5,009 bases of DNA. Source: OMOG01 sp041485845. Its GTDB lineage: Bacteria; Acidobacteriota; Terriglobia; Bryobacterales; Bryobacteraceae. Within the stretch, counting starts at the first letter, position 1; each line of letters begins with the position of its first letter. Shown piece after piece: positions 4,922-5,009 of the stretch. The notes below the pieces were generated by a model, which did no database searches, had not been told where the DNA came from, and was given only the letters and a program-made list of their open reading frames with translations. The position numbers and the translations under genes were made by a program. The stretch spans positions 1-5,009 of the forward strand of contig JBGPKH010000667.1 of assembly GCA_041485845.1 (NCBI GenBank). Reading direction: 5' to 3'.

Positions 4922-5009
4922 ATGACTACACAAGCGCAAACCGACGCCAACCGTCGTAACTCACAACGTTCCACCGGCCCCACCTCCGCCGCGGGCAAGG
5001 CCAACTCGC
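4922..5009 (+). CDS. N-terminus of an uncharacterised NRRN-STGPTS-GK family protein (runs off right edge)
   Basis: Twenty-nine codons are present from the ATG at 4922 to the window edge with no stop. Residues 10-26 read NRRNSQRSTGPTSAAGK. This closely resembles the N-terminal signature (NRRNA..STGPTTP.GK, usually followed by an ALKHGL-like segment) that I recall from a large family of hypothetical proteins, often multi-copy, in Acidobacteriota and Planctomycetota. Its function is unknown to me. The basic, Asn/Ser/Thr-rich start has no signal peptide, so the protein is probably cytoplasmic. GGGAAGAG ends five bases before the ATG and is a moderate ribosome binding site. The diagnostic next segment lies outside the window. 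Confidence 0.7.
   Translation, partial: MTTQAQTDANRRNSQRSTGPTSAAGKANS

Overview
The window looks like chromosomal DNA from an Acidobacteriota bacterium, most likely of the Solibacter/Bryobacterales group. The main reasons are a stand-alone TIGR03437 domain (a family greatly expanded in Candidatus Solibacter), high-GC coding sequence, and two acidobacterial-style genes of poorly known function at the right end. No rRNA, tRNA, CRISPR array, integrase or recognisable transposase is visible.

Left half, minus strand (2748 down to 1): four genes in series with overlapping stop and start codons. The order is an ECF sigma factor (TTG start with a good ribosome binding site), a zinc-finger membrane anti-sigma factor, a small exported protein of unknown function, and the first 336 residues of a GspE-type secretion ATPase that runs off the left edge. 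The junctions are ATGA, ATGA and TAGTG, so the set reads as one translationally coupled operon. The GspE N-terminus carries two 24-residue MshEN motifs of the kind that bind cyclic di-GMP. The arrangement suggests that an envelope-sensing sigma/anti-sigma pair controls expression of a type II secretion (or related pilus) ATPase, whose activity may also respond to c-di-GMP. The link is inferred from gene order.

Centre (2749-2934): a divergent intergenic region with a two-part hairpin in the sigma-gene leader and a palindromic, partly duplicated repeat built on an 11-base unit (GTGGGACAGAC).

Right half, plus strand: a secreted stand-alone TIGR03437 protein (2935-3714), then after 69 bases a secreted protein with a VirB10/TrbI-like beta domain and a glycine-zipper segment (3784-4584). 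A 337-base non-coding stretch follows, with a multi-part stem-loop and a spaced 10-base direct repeat. It leads to the first 29 codons of a gene (4922 onward) whose N-terminus matches a widespread uncharacterised family with an N-R-R-N...STGPTS..GK signature.
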